Assembly: GCF_007922615.2 (NCBI RefSeq)
Contig: NZ_CP042301.2
Span: forward strand, 3,270,001-3,334,000
DNA from: Nitratireductor mangrovi
GTDB taxonomy: Bacteria > Pseudomonadota > Alphaproteobacteria > Rhizobiales > Rhizobiaceae
Direction: 5' to 3'
DNA length: 64,000 nucleotides
Positions within the stretch are counted from its first letter, which is position 1; every line of letters begins with the position of its first letter. Shown here in pieces: positions 35,985 to 44,911 of this stretch. The notes beneath the pieces are model-generated. The model had not been told where the DNA came from and searched no databases. It saw nothing but the letters and a program-made list of their open reading frames with translations. A program made the translations under genes and the position numbers.

Positions 35985-36542
35985 TCAGGGCTCCAGTTCG
36001 ACATCCCAGTAGAGATAGTCCATCCAGCTTTCGTGCAGATAGTTGGGCGGGAACAGCCGCCCGTTATTGTGCAGATCGTGCACCGTCGGCTGGTAGGGCG
36101 TCTGCGTCGGCCACATGCGCGCCTGGCTCGGCATCATGCCGCCCTTCCTCAGGTTGCAGGGCGAGCAGGCGGCGACGACGTTCTCCCACGTGGTGGCTCC
36201 GCCGCAGCGGCGCGGCACGACGTGGTCGAAGGTGAGATCCTCGCGCGCGCCGCAATACTGGCACTGGAAACGATCGCGCAGGAAAACGTTGAACCGGGTA
36301 AAGGCCGGGTGGCGCGACGGCTTCACATAGGCCTTCAGGCACACCACGCTGGGCACGCGCATCGAAAAGGACGGCGAGGAGACGGCGTGTTCGTATTCGG
36401 CGACGATGTTCACGCGATCGAGGAACACCGCCTTGATGGCATCCTGCCAGGACCACAGCGACAGCGGAAAGTAGCTGAGGGGGCGGTAGTCGGCGTTGAG
36501 CACGAGTGCCGGAAGACTGTCCGGCGACACCGAAATCGTCAC
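35985..36542 (-). CDS. HNH endonuclease
   Basis: This 185-residue protein contains an HNH nuclease domain in its centre: QCQYCGAREDLTFDHVVPRRCGG, ending with ACSPCNLRKG. Two zinc-binding CxxC pairs and the Asp-His, Asn and Asn/His positions are present. The rest (PALVLNADYRPLSYFPLSLWSWQDAI at the start) is the common alphaproteobacterial version of this family, which is chromosomal and not clearly tied to a mobile element. Its target is unknown, perhaps DNA repair. Confidence 0.9.
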   Translation of the reverse strand: MTISVSPDSLPALVLNADYRPLSYFPLSLWSWQDAIKAVFLDRVNIVAEYEHAVSSPSFSMRVPSVVCLKAYVKPSRHPAFTRFNVFLRDRFQCQYCGAREDLTFDHVVPRRCGGATTWENVVAACSPCNLRKGGMMPSQARMWPTQTPYQPTVHDLHNNGRLFPPNYLHESWMDYLYWDVELEP

Positions 36543-36658
36543 GTCCGTCGACTCCTTTCCTGGGGACCTGAACGGCGCGGATAATCTAAGCGACAGATGT
36601 CAGGAATGTGAAGCGGCGATTGCGGCGCTTCTGTTGCAGGAAAGCCGCAGCAAAGCCG

Positions 36659-37327
36659 CTATTTTTCAGCCAATTGCACGTCGGCGGCGGCAGGAACCGC
36701 CTCGCGGCCCTTCAATTCGCGGTAATAGGCCCAGAACAGCCGCGCCGCCACGCCACGCCGCGGACGCCATGATTCGGCGATGCCGGAGAGCTGCTTTTCG
36801 CCCGGTCGGGGCGCGATTCCGAGCGCGTGGCCGACCGCGGTCTGCAGCGCGACGTCCCGCGCCGGAAAGATGTCCGGGTGGCCGTCGGCAAACAGGAGAT
36901 AACACTCCGCCGTCCACGGGCCGATGCCATGGATCGAGGTCATCCGGGTGATCGCCTCGCCGGCGGACAGCCGGCAAACTTCGTCGAGATCGATCTGCCC
37001 GGCGAGGAACGCCTCGGCCACCGCGCGCACCGTCTTCTGCTTCGGGCGCGAGAGGCCGGCCTCGCGGAAAACCTCGTCGCCGGCGGTGGCAATCCCGTGC
37101 GGCGAAATCGGTGCGACCAGCCGCGCCAGCCTGCCGGATATGGCCTCGGCACTGGCGCGCGAGACCTGCTGCGAGATGATGATTGAAACCAGGCTGGCAA
37201 AGCCTGGCGGCACCCGGCGCAACGGCACCTCGCCGGCCCGGGCGCGGATGGCGGCCAGTCGCGGATCGGCGCGGCAGAGCGCGTCGAGGCCCGCCATGAC
37301 GTCCGCGACCGTGTCGATCTTGCGCAT
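36659..37327 (-). CDS. DNA-3-methyladenine glycosylase II family protein
   Basis: This 222-residue base-excision repair enzyme shows the HhH-GPD fold: SLVSIIISQQVSRASA, the helix-hairpin-helix SIHGIGPWTAECYLLFA and the catalytic Asp in PDIFPARDVALQ. It removes alkylated purines from DNA. No iron-sulfur Cys motif is present, which excludes MutY/EndoIII. The start at 37327 has GGGGAAGG upstream; longer frames (to 37537 and 37634) are rejected. Divergent from the gluQRS gene. Confidence 0.9.
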   Translation of the reverse strand: MRKIDTVADVMAGLDALCRADPRLAAIRARAGEVPLRRVPPGFASLVSIIISQQVSRASAEAISGRLARLVAPISPHGIATAGDEVFREAGLSRPKQKTVRAVAEAFLAGQIDLDEVCRLSAGEAITRMTSIHGIGPWTAECYLLFADGHPDIFPARDVALQTAVGHALGIAPRPGEKQLSGIAESWRPRRGVAARLFWAYYRELKGREAVPAAADVQLAEK

Positions 37328-37397
37328 GGCCTTCCCCTTCCGCCGGCGGCAAGGTAGCAAGCGCCATGAACGCGGTCCAACTGGCGCGGCAAGGCTC

Positions 37398-38321
37398 ATG
37401 ACAGTTCCGGTCTTCCGCTTCGCACCGAGCCCCAACGGCGAACTGCATCTCGGCCACGCGCTCTCGGCGCTGGTGAACGCACAGCTTTGCCGAGACGCGG
37501 GCGGCCGCATGCTGCTCAGGATCGAGGATATCGACACCGAACGCTGCCGGCCCGAATTCGAGCACGGGATCCTGGCCGATCTCGCCTGGCTCGGCTTCGA
37601 ATGGGAAGCGCCGGTGCGGCGCCAGTCGGAGCATTTCGCCGACTACGGCGCCGCGCTCGACCGTCTGATCGAGGCGGAACTCGTCTACCCCGCGTTCATG
37701 AGCCGCGGCGAGACCCGCGCTTTCGTCGCCGACCGCGAGGAGGCGGGCCGGCCATGGCCGCGCGACCCCGACGGCGCGCCGGTCTATCCAGATCAGGACC
37801 GCCAGCTTTCGTCACGCGAACGCCGTACACGCATCGCCGAGGGCGCCCCTTTTTCGTGGCGGCTCGACATGGAGGCGGCACTCGAGCGGCTGGCCGCGCC
37901 GCTCTTCTGGGAAGAGGACGGCGCCGGACCGGGCGGCGAGATCGGGCGCATTGCCGCCGACCCACGCGCCTGGGGCGATGTGATCCTCGCCCGCCGCGAC
38001 ACGCCTGCGAGCTACAATCTCTGCGTTGTCATCGATGATGCGATCCAGGGCATCACCCATGTCGTTCGGGGCCGCGACCTCTATTACGCGACAGCCGTCC
38101 ACCGGCTGCTGCAGGAATTGCTCGGCCTGCCGGTACCGGCCTACTTTCACCACGACCTCGTGCTCGACCGCGACGGCCGCAAGCTGTCGAAGAGCCGCGG
38201 CGACACTGCCCTGAGGGCGTTGCGCGAAGCGGGCGCGACGCCTGGCGACGTCAGGAGGATGATCGGCCTGAAAGCGGGCTTTGGCGCGGCCGGGCTCACA
38301 CCCGGCGTATCACCGCCTTGA
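37398..38321 (+). CDS. gluQ: Glutamyl-Q tRNA(Asp) synthetase
   Basis: This 307-residue enzyme is a truncated glutamyl-tRNA synthetase without the anticodon-binding part. It attaches glutamate to queuosine in tRNA-Asp. The HIGH motif is PSPNGELHLGHALSA, LLRIEDIDTERCRPEF follows, and the KMSKS motif is RKLSKSRGDTALR. The zinc-binding cysteines of E. coli YadB are not obvious, as in many alphaproteobacterial versions. Its 3' end overlaps a convergent small membrane protein gene by 26 bases. Confidence 0.93.
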   Translation: MTVPVFRFAPSPNGELHLGHALSALVNAQLCRDAGGRMLLRIEDIDTERCRPEFEHGILADLAWLGFEWEAPVRRQSEHFADYGAALDRLIEAELVYPAFMSRGETRAFVADREEAGRPWPRDPDGAPVYPDQDRQLSSRERRTRIAEGAPFSWRLDMEAALERLAAPLFWEEDGAGPGGEIGRIAADPRAWGDVILARRDTPASYNLCVVIDDAIQGITHVVRGRDLYYATAVHRLLQELLGLPVPAYFHHDLVLDRDGRKLSKSRGDTALRALREAGATPGDVRRMIGLKAGFGAAGLTPGVSPP

Positions 38322-38583
38322 ACAGGAGCAGCACCATCAGAAGGATGAAGGCGCCGACCAGTCCGGCAAGGATCGCCTCCTGCACCTCGCGCAGGCTGAT
38401 GCCGTAGGCGTTGAGCGCGTAGATCGACCCGAAGAAGCCGCTGGTCACAATCGCCATCGTGCCGAACGGGCCGAAACCGTCACGGCCGATAATGACGTTG
38501 AGCCCCAGGGAAAAGATGAACGACAGGATGCAGACCGTGGCGACGGCCATGAACAGCCAACCGAAACCGAGATTCCAGATCAT
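38296..38583 (-). CDS. Small three-helix membrane protein, unknown function
   Basis: This 95-residue protein has three hydrophobic helices (about 5-27, 38-60 and 66-90), with short polar loops (GRDGFGPFG) and a basic C-terminus (KAVIRRV). A strong GGAGGTGG seven bases before the ATG supports translation. I do not recognise a named family. It is convergent with, and overlaps, gluQ. Confidence 0.75.
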   Translation of the reverse strand: MIWNLGFGWLFMAVATVCILSFIFSLGLNVIIGRDGFGPFGTMAIVTSGFFGSIYALNAYGISLREVQEAILAGLVGAFILLMVLLLFKAVIRRV

Positions 38584-38721
38584 GATCCCACCTCCGTTTC
38601 ATGCGCACCCCGCCTGGCTCGGCGGAAATCCGCTTCTGGAACCTATCCGACAAAGCTTTCCTTTTGCTTATTGCGCAGCCTTCGCCTCCCGGCAGACCAT
38701 CCCGAGACCAACGGACGGACA

Positions 38722-39612
38722 ATGAAGCTTTCCAACCTGGCTCCGGCGCTCTTCGTTCTCCTGTGGGCTACCGGCTTCATCGGCGCCCGCTACGCGATGC
38801 CGTGGTCGGAACCGTTCGGCTTCCTGTCGGTGCGCTCGGTGATCGCGTTCCTGATCCTCGCCGCCATCCTGCCGGTCGCGGCCTCGCGCCGGCCGATTAG
38901 CCGCAACGAGGCAATACACGCCATGATCGCCGGCATCCTCATGCACGGCACCTATCTCGGAGGTGTGTTCTGGGCGATCAAGAACGGGCTTCCGGCCGGG
39001 CTTTCGGCTCTGATCGTCGGCCTGCAGCCGCTGATTACGGCGATGATGGCCGGGCTGTTCCTGGGCGAACGCATCCTGCCGCGCCACTGGGTCGGGCTCG
39101 TGGTCGGGTTCGCCGGCGTTGCGATCGTGCTGGCGCCAAAGCTCGGCGACATGGGCGGCGGCGTCACCGCGGCCACTCTGGGTGCCGCGGTGATCGCGGT
39201 CACGGGCATGGCCGCCGGGACGATCTGGCAGAAGCGCTTCGTGTCGGGTGTCGACCTCGTGCGCGGCGCAATCTACCAATATCTCGGCGCCGGCATCTTC
39301 ACCGGCGTCATCGCCCTCGCCTTCGAGACCGGCACCTTCACCGTCACCGGCGAGCTTGTCTTCGCCTTTGCCTGGCTGGTGCTGGTGCTGTCGATCGGCG
39401 CGATCTTCTTGCTCATGTACCTGATCAGACAGGGCGAGGTCTCCAAGGTCGCCTCGCTCTTCTACCTGGTGCCCGCTGTCACGGCCGTGCTCGCCTGGCT
39501 GCTGTTCGGCGAGGAATTGTCGTTGGTCCAGATCGGCGGCATGGCGGTCGCCACCCTCGGCGTCGGCCTCGCCACGGCTCAGCCGCGAATGCGCGCACGT
39601 GCCTCGCGGTAG
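38722..39612 (+). CDS. EamA/DMT family transporter
   Basis: This 296-residue inner-membrane protein has the two five-helix EamA repeats of the drug/metabolite transporters: ALFVLLWATGFIGARYAMP opens the first and VTGMAAGTIWQKRFVSG the second. Members export amino acids, nucleosides or other small metabolites; the substrate is unknown. The gene is divergent from the small membrane protein gene and ends by overlapping the convergent brkB-like gene by 34 bases. Confidence 0.9.
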   Translation: MKLSNLAPALFVLLWATGFIGARYAMPWSEPFGFLSVRSVIAFLILAAILPVAASRRPISRNEAIHAMIAGILMHGTYLGGVFWAIKNGLPAGLSALIVGLQPLITAMMAGLFLGERILPRHWVGLVVGFAGVAIVLAPKLGDMGGGVTAATLGAAVIAVTGMAAGTIWQKRFVSGVDLVRGAIYQYLGAGIFTGVIALAFETGTFTVTGELVFAFAWLVLVLSIGAIFLLMYLIRQGEVSKVASLFYLVPAVTAVLAWLLFGEELSLVQIGGMAVATLGVGLATAQPRMRARASR

Positions 39613-40457
39613 CGCCGGATCGCCGCGTTGAACTCGCCGCCCATGATGAAGATGATGGAGACGATGTAGAGGAAAATCACCGCGATCATGATCGAGGCCA
39701 GCCCGGCATAGGTCGAGACATAGGTGGAAAAACGCTCCAGATAGGCCGCAAACAGCGTCGAACCGGCGAGCCAGCCGGCAAGCGTAAGGATGATGCCGGG
39801 AATGACGTCGACGAATTTGCGCTTCCCGGCGGGCAGCCAGAAATGCACGGCGATCAACCCGACGACGAGGACCGAGGACGCAATCACATAGCGCCACAGC
39901 GTGATCGTTCCCATATACGGCCCGAGCCACACGAACTGCCGTTCGGCGATGCGGGCCGCCAGCGGCGCTAGCACCAGAAGCACGCTGATCGCCAGAAAAC
40001 CCATCGTCGCGATGAAGACGAAGGCGAAACTCTGCAACCGCCGGTAGATGAAGGAGCGGGTTTCGGTCACACGGTAGGCGCGATTGAGCGACACCCTCAG
40101 CGCCTCGATGCCGTTCGACGCAAACAACGCCGCCGCAATGACGCTGACCGTCAGGAAGTCGCCGCGCTGGATGGTCAGCACGTTGAAGACCTCGCGCGCA
40201 ATCGGCTCGGCGATCTCCTGCGGCCAGGTATCGAAGACCAGGTGGACAGCGGTATCGGCAAAAGCGTTGGCACCGAGGAAGCTCGCCAGCGCCGTCGCGA
40301 AGATCAGGAACGGGAACAGCGCCATCAGCGCCGACAACGCCAGGTGGCTCGCCATCGACCACCCGTCGTCGGCGTCGAAATGGCCAAGCGCGTCGTTCAT
40401 GATGCGCCGGGCCGCGACGATCCTCCGCATCCTGCCTTCCCGCGATTGTTTCCTCAT
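39579..40457 (-). CDS. YihY/BrkB family inner-membrane protein
   Basis: This 292-residue protein has six predicted helices and the family blocks ADDGWSMASHLALSALMALFPFLIF and LKVSLNRAYRV-like SNGIEALRVSLNRAYRV, and the C-terminal ILTLAGWLAGSTLFAAYL and SIIFIMGGEFNAAI. The family was once called ribonuclease BN in error; its role is unresolved. ATG 40457 is used; an internal ATG at 40430 preceded by GGAAGG is a reasonable alternative. Confidence 0.9.
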   Translation of the reverse strand: MRKQSREGRMRRIVAARRIMNDALGHFDADDGWSMASHLALSALMALFPFLIFATALASFLGANAFADTAVHLVFDTWPQEIAEPIAREVFNVLTIQRGDFLTVSVIAAALFASNGIEALRVSLNRAYRVTETRSFIYRRLQSFAFVFIATMGFLAISVLLVLAPLAARIAERQFVWLGPYMGTITLWRYVIASSVLVVGLIAVHFWLPAGKRKFVDVIPGIILTLAGWLAGSTLFAAYLERFSTYVSTYAGLASIMIAVIFLYIVSIIFIMGGEFNAAIRRYREARARIRG

Positions 40458-40522
40458 GTCGAATATGTGAAGCCATCGGCGCCATTGGCAAGCCGTGAAT
40501 CGCCGTAAGGAGGCGCGACGAC

Positions 40523-41174
40523 ATGGATCGACAACGCACCATCATCGTCACGGGCGCCTCGTCGGGCATCGGAGCGCATTGTGCCAGGGCACTTCACGCG
40601 CGCGGCTGGCGGGTGGTCGCGACCGCCCGCAACGACGCCGACATCACGGCGCTGCAGGCGGCCGGAATGACCGCCGTCCGCATGGATTACCGCGAGCCCG
40701 ATTCGATCTCGGCCCTCGTGGAAACGGCAATGGCGCGGGGCGACGGCCGGATCGACGCCCTCTTCAACAATGGCGCCCATGCCCAGCCCGGCGCGGTCGA
40801 GGATCTGCCGGTCGAGGCGCTGCGCGATCAGTTCGAGGTCAACCTGTTTGGCTGGCATGACCTCACGCGCAAGATCGTGCCGGTCATGCGGCGGCAGCGC
40901 GCCGGCCGCATTGTTCATTGCTCGTCGATCCTCGGGCTGGGCGTCAAGCCACCGCGACGCCTATGAGGCGCAACTGGCGCGCCTTCGCGCCGGCGGCACC
41001 CGTTCGCGCTTCAAGCTGGGACCGGAAGCGGTGATGAAGGTGCTGGAGCATGCGCTCGAAAGCCGGCACCCGCGCCCGCACTACCCGGTCACCGTTCCAG
41101 CGAAGACCGGCCTCCTGTTGAAAAGGCTGCTGCCGGCACCATTGTTCTACAAGATGCTGACAAGTCAGGCGTGA
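40523..41174 (+). pseudogene. Disrupted short-chain dehydrogenase/reductase gene
   Basis: The first 140 residues are a normal classical SDR: IIVTGASSGIGAHCARALHARG, FNNGAHA and the Ser of IVHCSSILGLG. The frame then runs out at PPRRL and stop (40966). The C-terminal part of the same family (DAYEAQLARLR to LPAPLFYKMLTSQA) continues in another frame to 41174. The catalytic Tyr-x-x-x-Lys and Rossmann end, about 60-80 residues, are missing. A deletion not divisible by three around 40940 explains both defects. The product would be inactive. GGAGG precedes the ATG. Confidence 0.85.
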
Positions 41175-41222
41175 CGGCTTAGACCGGTCCGCTACCGCCC
41201 GCCCAATTCGGGAGAATCCGCC

Positions 41223-41420
41223 ATGTCGACCGTGTTCAACGTGCTTGCCGTGCTTTTCATGGTCGCGGTCGCGATCGTTCTGGTGCGCGGGCTTGTCAAC
41301 ATGATGCGCGGCGGCTCCGCCAACACCTCCAACAAGCTGATGCAGGCACGTGTGTTTCTCCAGTTCGTCGCGTTGCTCTTCATCATGCTGGCGCTCTATC
41401 TTTCCCGCGGCGGCAGCTGA
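41223..41420 (+). CDS. Twin-transmembrane HIG1-type small protein
   Basis: This 65-residue protein consists of two membrane helices joined by a polar loop: VLAVLFMVAVAIVLVRGLVNMMRGG and NKLMQARVFLQFVALLFIMLAL (in parts). The QARVFLQ segment matches the HIG1 domain, whose mitochondrial members stabilise respiratory supercomplexes. A role near the cytochrome oxidase is therefore plausible but not shown. It lies 14 bases before the adenosyltransferase gene and may share its transcript. Confidence 0.85.
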   Translation: MSTVFNVLAVLFMVAVAIVLVRGLVNMMRGGSANTSNKLMQARVFLQFVALLFIMLALYLSRGGS

Positions 41421-41434
41421 TTCCCGGAGGCGGC

Positions 41435-42001
41435 TTGGTCAAGCTCAACAAGATCTACACCCGCACCGGCGACGACGGCACCACCGGCCTGGTGACCGGC
41501 GAACGGCGGCCGAAGGCGGATCTGCGCGTCGAAGCCTTCGGCACCGTGGATGAAACCAATTCCTGCATCGGGTTGGCCCGGCTTCACACGGAAGGCGAGA
41601 TCGACGACATCCTGGCGCGGGTCCAGAACGATCTGTTCGATCTCGGCGCCGACCTCGCGACGCCACCCTCCGACAAGCCGATGAAATTCGAGCCGCTGCG
41701 CATCGCTGCCGCGCAGGTCGTCCGCGTCGAGGCCGAGATCGACCGGCTCAACGCCGCGCTGGAGCCTTTGCGCTCCTTCGTGCTGCCGGGTGGCTCCCCG
41801 GCCGCCGCCAGCCTCCACCTCGCCCGCACAGTTGCCCGCCGCGCCGAGCGCCAGATGGTGGCGCTGGCCGCCAGTGAGAGCGTGAGTGCCGACGCTCTGC
41901 GCTATATCAACCGGGTCTCCGACCTGCTCTTTGTCGCCTCGCGCGCCGTCAATGACAATGGCGCGAGCGACGTGCTATGGGTGCCGGGCGCTAATCGCTG
42001 A
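41435..42001 (+). CDS. Cob(I)alamin adenosyltransferase, PduO type
   Basis: This 188-residue enzyme adds the adenosyl group of ATP to cob(I)alamin, making coenzyme B12. PduO-type motifs: YTRTGDDGTTGL (ATP loop), VDETNSCIGLAR, FVLPGGSPAAASLHLARTVARRAER and NRVSDLLFVASRAVN. The start is a TTG at 41435, four bases after GGAGG; no ATG fits. Lies between HIG1 and rhomboid genes. Confidence 0.93.
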   Translation: MVKLNKIYTRTGDDGTTGLVTGERRPKADLRVEAFGTVDETNSCIGLARLHTEGEIDDILARVQNDLFDLGADLATPPSDKPMKFEPLRIAAAQVVRVEAEIDRLNAALEPLRSFVLPGGSPAAASLHLARTVARRAERQMVALAASESVSADALRYINRVSDLLFVASRAVNDNGASDVLWVPGANR

Positions 42002-42020
42002 CTTGAGGGGGCTGGCGGCC

Positions 42021-42791
42021 ATGTTCATTCCACTGCATGACGCCAACAGCCTCAAGCACATCAAGCTGCAATATGTCACGATCGGCCTGATCGCCGCTAA
42101 TGTGCTGATCTTCTTTCTCACCGCTCTTTCCGCCGACAGCACGTTGCAGGCCGCCGTCTACGGCCTTGGCTACGTGCCGGCGGTCGTCAACGATCTCGTA
42201 GAATTGCCGCCGCAATTCGTCATCCTGCCGGAGAACTTCACCTACATCACCTATGCCTTCCTGCATGGCGACATTTTCCATGTCGGCGGCAACATGCTGT
42301 TCCTGTGGGTGTTTGGCGACAATGTCGAGGATGCGCTTGGCCATTTCCGCTACCTGATCTTCTACCTGATCTGCGCGGCCGCCGGAGCCTGGCTGCACGG
42401 CGCCATGGCGCCCGGATCGGAGGCGCCGCTGATCGGCGCGTCGGGCGCGGTGGCCGGTATCGTCGCTGCTTATCTCATGCTGCACCCGCGCGTGAAGGTG
42501 TGGGTGCTCGCCTTTGGCCGCATCCCGCTCAGAATTCCCGCCTTCATCCCGCTGGCGCTATGGATCGTCTTCCAGCTGGCGATGCTCGGCCTGGCGCCCG
42601 AAGACCAGATTTCATGGGCGGCTCATGTCGGTGGCATCGTCGCCGGCGCGGTGCTCGTGCTGGTACTGCGCCGCCGCGGCGTGCCTCTGTTCGACCGCTC
42701 GATCGTCACCCCGGAGGCCGTTGAGGTGGAAGCGGGGCCGGCGACCGCAAGTCCGGCCGAAACCGGGAGACCCCGCTGGGGCAGGCAATGA
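42021..42791 (+). CDS. Rhomboid family intramembrane serine protease
   Basis: This 256-residue protein has six to seven membrane helices. The catalytic dyad is visible: Ser in GASGAVAGIVAAYL and His in WAAHVGGIVAGA. The helix with FLHGDIFHVGGNMLFLWVFGD supplies the conserved HxxxN region. It cleaves transmembrane helices of other proteins, substrates unknown. A polar tail of about 35 residues follows the last helix. The start at 42021 lies 19 bases after the adenosyltransferase stop; the earlier in-frame start at 41886 is rejected as it overlaps that gene. Confidence 0.92.
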   Translation: MFIPLHDANSLKHIKLQYVTIGLIAANVLIFFLTALSADSTLQAAVYGLGYVPAVVNDLVELPPQFVILPENFTYITYAFLHGDIFHVGGNMLFLWVFGDNVEDALGHFRYLIFYLICAAAGAWLHGAMAPGSEAPLIGASGAVAGIVAAYLMLHPRVKVWVLAFGRIPLRIPAFIPLALWIVFQLAMLGLAPEDQISWAAHVGGIVAGAVLVLVLRRRGVPLFDRSIVTPEAVEVEAGPATASPAETGRPRWGRQ

Positions 42792-42958
42792 GCTCCGGTT
42801 GACGTAAACGTCAATCGGAACTATTCCCGCCACCCATCCGGCATCCGCCGCTTCCAGGATCGATTTTCCGTCCGAATGTCGGCTTCGGACTAGCCGCGAC
42901 GGTGGCGCAGGTGCTAAAGGCCGCGACAAATTTCTGTCCAGAGAGAGGTTGAGAGCGC

Positions 42959-43708
42959 ATGAAAGTCCTCGTTCCTGTTAAGCGGGTGATCGATGCGAAT
43001 GTGAAGCCGCGGGTGAAGGCCGACGGCTCGGGCGTCGAATTGGCGAATGTGAAGATGTCGATGAACCCGTTCGACGAGATTTCGGTCGAGGAAGCGATCC
43101 GTCTCAAGGAGGCCGGCAAGGTCGAGGAGATCGTGGCGGTTTCGATCGGCCCGCAGCAGGCTCAGGAGACGATCCGCACCGCGCTTGCCATGGGCGCCGA
43201 CCGCGGCATCCTAGTCAAGACCGACGACGCGGTCGAACCGCTGGCGGTGGCCAAGATCCTGAAGGGCATCGTGGACGAGGAAAAGCCCGAACTGGTGATC
43301 CTCGGCAAGCAGGCGATCGACGACGACTCCAACCAGACCGGACAGATGCTGGCCGCGCTTCTGGGTTGGGCGCAGGGCACGTTCGCCTCCAAGGTCGAGC
43401 TTGACGGCGGCAAGGCGAAGGTGACGCGCGAGGTCGACGGTGGCCTGCAGACGGTGGAACTGACGCTGCCGGCGGTGGTGACCACGGACCTGCGTCTGAA
43501 CCAGCCGCGCTACGCCTCGCTGCCCAACATCATGAAGGCCAAGAAGAAGCCGCTCGACGAGAAGGCGCCCGGCGATTACGGCGTCGACACCGCGCCGCGG
43601 CTGAAGATTCTCAAGACCGAGGAGCCGGGCGGCCGCAAGGCGGGCGTGAAGGTCAAGGACGTGGCCGAGCTGGTCGACAAGCTCAAGAACGAAGCCGGCG
43701 TGCTCTGA
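42959..43708 (+). CDS. etfB: Electron transfer flavoprotein subunit beta
   Basis: This 249-residue protein pairs with EtfA to carry electrons from acyl-CoA and other dehydrogenases to ETF:ubiquinone oxidoreductase. It starts [20 protein letters not shown] and has the family signature [17 protein letters not shown], which binds AMP, and [24 protein letters not shown], the dehydrogenase-recognition loop area. GAGAGG lies before the ATG. A terminator follows, so etfA may have its own promoter or depend on read-through. Confidence 0.97.
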   Translation: MKVLVPVKRVIDANVKPRVKADGSGVELANVKMSMNPFDEISVEEAIRLKEAGKVEEIVAVSIGPQQAQETIRTALAMGADRGILVKTDDAVEPLAVAKILKGIVDEEKPELVILGKQAIDDDSNQTGQMLAALLGWAQGTFASKVELDGGKAKVTREVDGGLQTVELTLPAVVTTDLRLNQPRYASLPNIMKAKKKPLDEKAPGDYGVDTAPRLKILKTEEPGGRKAGVKVKDVAELVDKLKNEAGVL

Positions 43709-43716
43709 GGAATTCC

Positions 43717-43741
43717 GCCGGCCTGCAAGCGGCCGGCTTTT
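43717..43741 (+). terminator. Terminator between etfB and etfA
   Basis: GCCGGCC and GGCCGGC pair around a 7-base loop and are followed by TTTT. It lies just after the etfB stop codon, within the 155-base gap to etfA. It may reduce read-through and set subunit levels. Confidence 0.75.
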
Positions 43742-43863
43742 GCGCTTCCGGAGGTCGCGTACCAGGGTACGCCCCGCTCCGGGTCTCGAATCCAGCCGCT
43801 TTCGGCACGATCTGACCGGGGTTCCGGCGTCCGGTGCCAGAGCGGCAAGCAAGGGAAAAGACC

Positions 43864-44793
43864 ATGGCCACATTGCTGATTGCCGAACACGACAACGAAA
43901 CCCTTTCCGACCAGACCGCCAAGGCGCTGTCGGCCGCGGCCGGGCTCGGCGGTGACGTCGACATTCTGGTCGCCGGCAAGGGCGCCAAGGGCGTCGCCGA
44001 CGCCGCCGCAAAGCTCGCCGGCGTGCGCAAGGTGCTGCTGGCCGAGGCCGACGCGCTCGACCAGCGCCTGGCCGAGCCGCTGGCCGCGCTGATCGTGTCG
44101 CTTGCCGACGGCTACGACGCGCTGGTGGCGCCTGCCACGACCATGGGCAAGAACGTGATGCCGCGCGCGGCCGCGCTGCTCGACGTCATGCAGATCTCCG
44201 ACATCATCGAGGTCGTCGACGCCAAGACCTTCAAGCGGCCGATCTATGCCGGCAACGCCATCCAGACAGTCGAGGCGAGCGACGCCAGGAAGGTGATCAC
44301 GGTACGCACCGCCGCCTTCCAGGCGGCGGGCGAAGGCGGCTCGGCGTCGGTCGAGACCGTCGCCGCGGCCGATGATCTGGGCGTGTCGAGCTTCGTGGAG
44401 AACAAGCTGTCGGAAAGCGACCGCCCGGAGCTGACCTCGGCCAAGATCATCATCTCGGGCGGCCGTGCGCTCGGTTCGTCGGAAAAGTTCCAGGAGGTCA
44501 TCCTTCCGGTCGCCGACAAGCTGGGCGCGGCCGTCGGCGCCAGCCGCGCCGCGGTCGATGCCGGCTATGCGCCCAACGACTGGCAGGTCGGCCAGACCGG
44601 CAAGGTCGTCGCGCCCGACCTCTATATCGCCTGCGGCATTTCCGGCGCCATCCAGCACCTGGCCGGCATGAAGGATTCCAAGGTCATCGTCGCCATCAAC
44701 AAGGACGAGGAAGCGCCCATCTTCCAGGTTGCCGACTACGGCCTCGTCGCCGACCTCTTCCAGGCCCTGCCGGAACTCGAAAAGGCGCTCTGA
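43864..44793 (+). CDS. etfA: Electron transfer flavoprotein subunit alpha
   Basis: This 309-residue protein holds the FAD of the ETF dimer. The C-terminal FAD domain carries [39 protein letters not shown] and the signature [16 protein letters not shown], followed by [19 protein letters not shown] (all in parts). The N-terminal domain is degenerate as usual. The start at 43864 follows AAGGGAAAAG; the earlier in-frame ATG at 43834 is inside the leader. Confidence 0.97.
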   Translation: MATLLIAEHDNETLSDQTAKALSAAAGLGGDVDILVAGKGAKGVADAAAKLAGVRKVLLAEADALDQRLAEPLAALIVSLADGYDALVAPATTMGKNVMPRAAALLDVMQISDIIEVVDAKTFKRPIYAGNAIQTVEASDARKVITVRTAAFQAAGEGGSASVETVAAADDLGVSSFVENKLSESDRPELTSAKIIISGGRALGSSEKFQEVILPVADKLGAAVGASRAAVDAGYAPNDWQVGQTGKVVAPDLYIACGISGAIQHLAGMKDSKVIVAINKDEEAPIFQVADYGLVADLFQALPELEKAL

Positions 44794-44824
44794 GACCCAA
44801 AACCGCAGCGCCAGCCAACGCCAA

Positions 44825-44860
44825 AAGCCGGGGTGGACGAAAGTCGCCCCGGCTTCTATT
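44825..44860 (+). terminator. Terminator after etfA
   Basis: AAGCCGGGG (44825-44833) and CCCCGGCTT (44847-44855) form a 9-base stem followed by a TATTTTT stretch, 32 bases after the etfA stop codon. Confidence 0.85.
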
Positions 44861-44911
44861 TTTCGCGACTGCACAATTCGGGCGCAACCGCTTTCCACGG
44901 GATCACCACCA

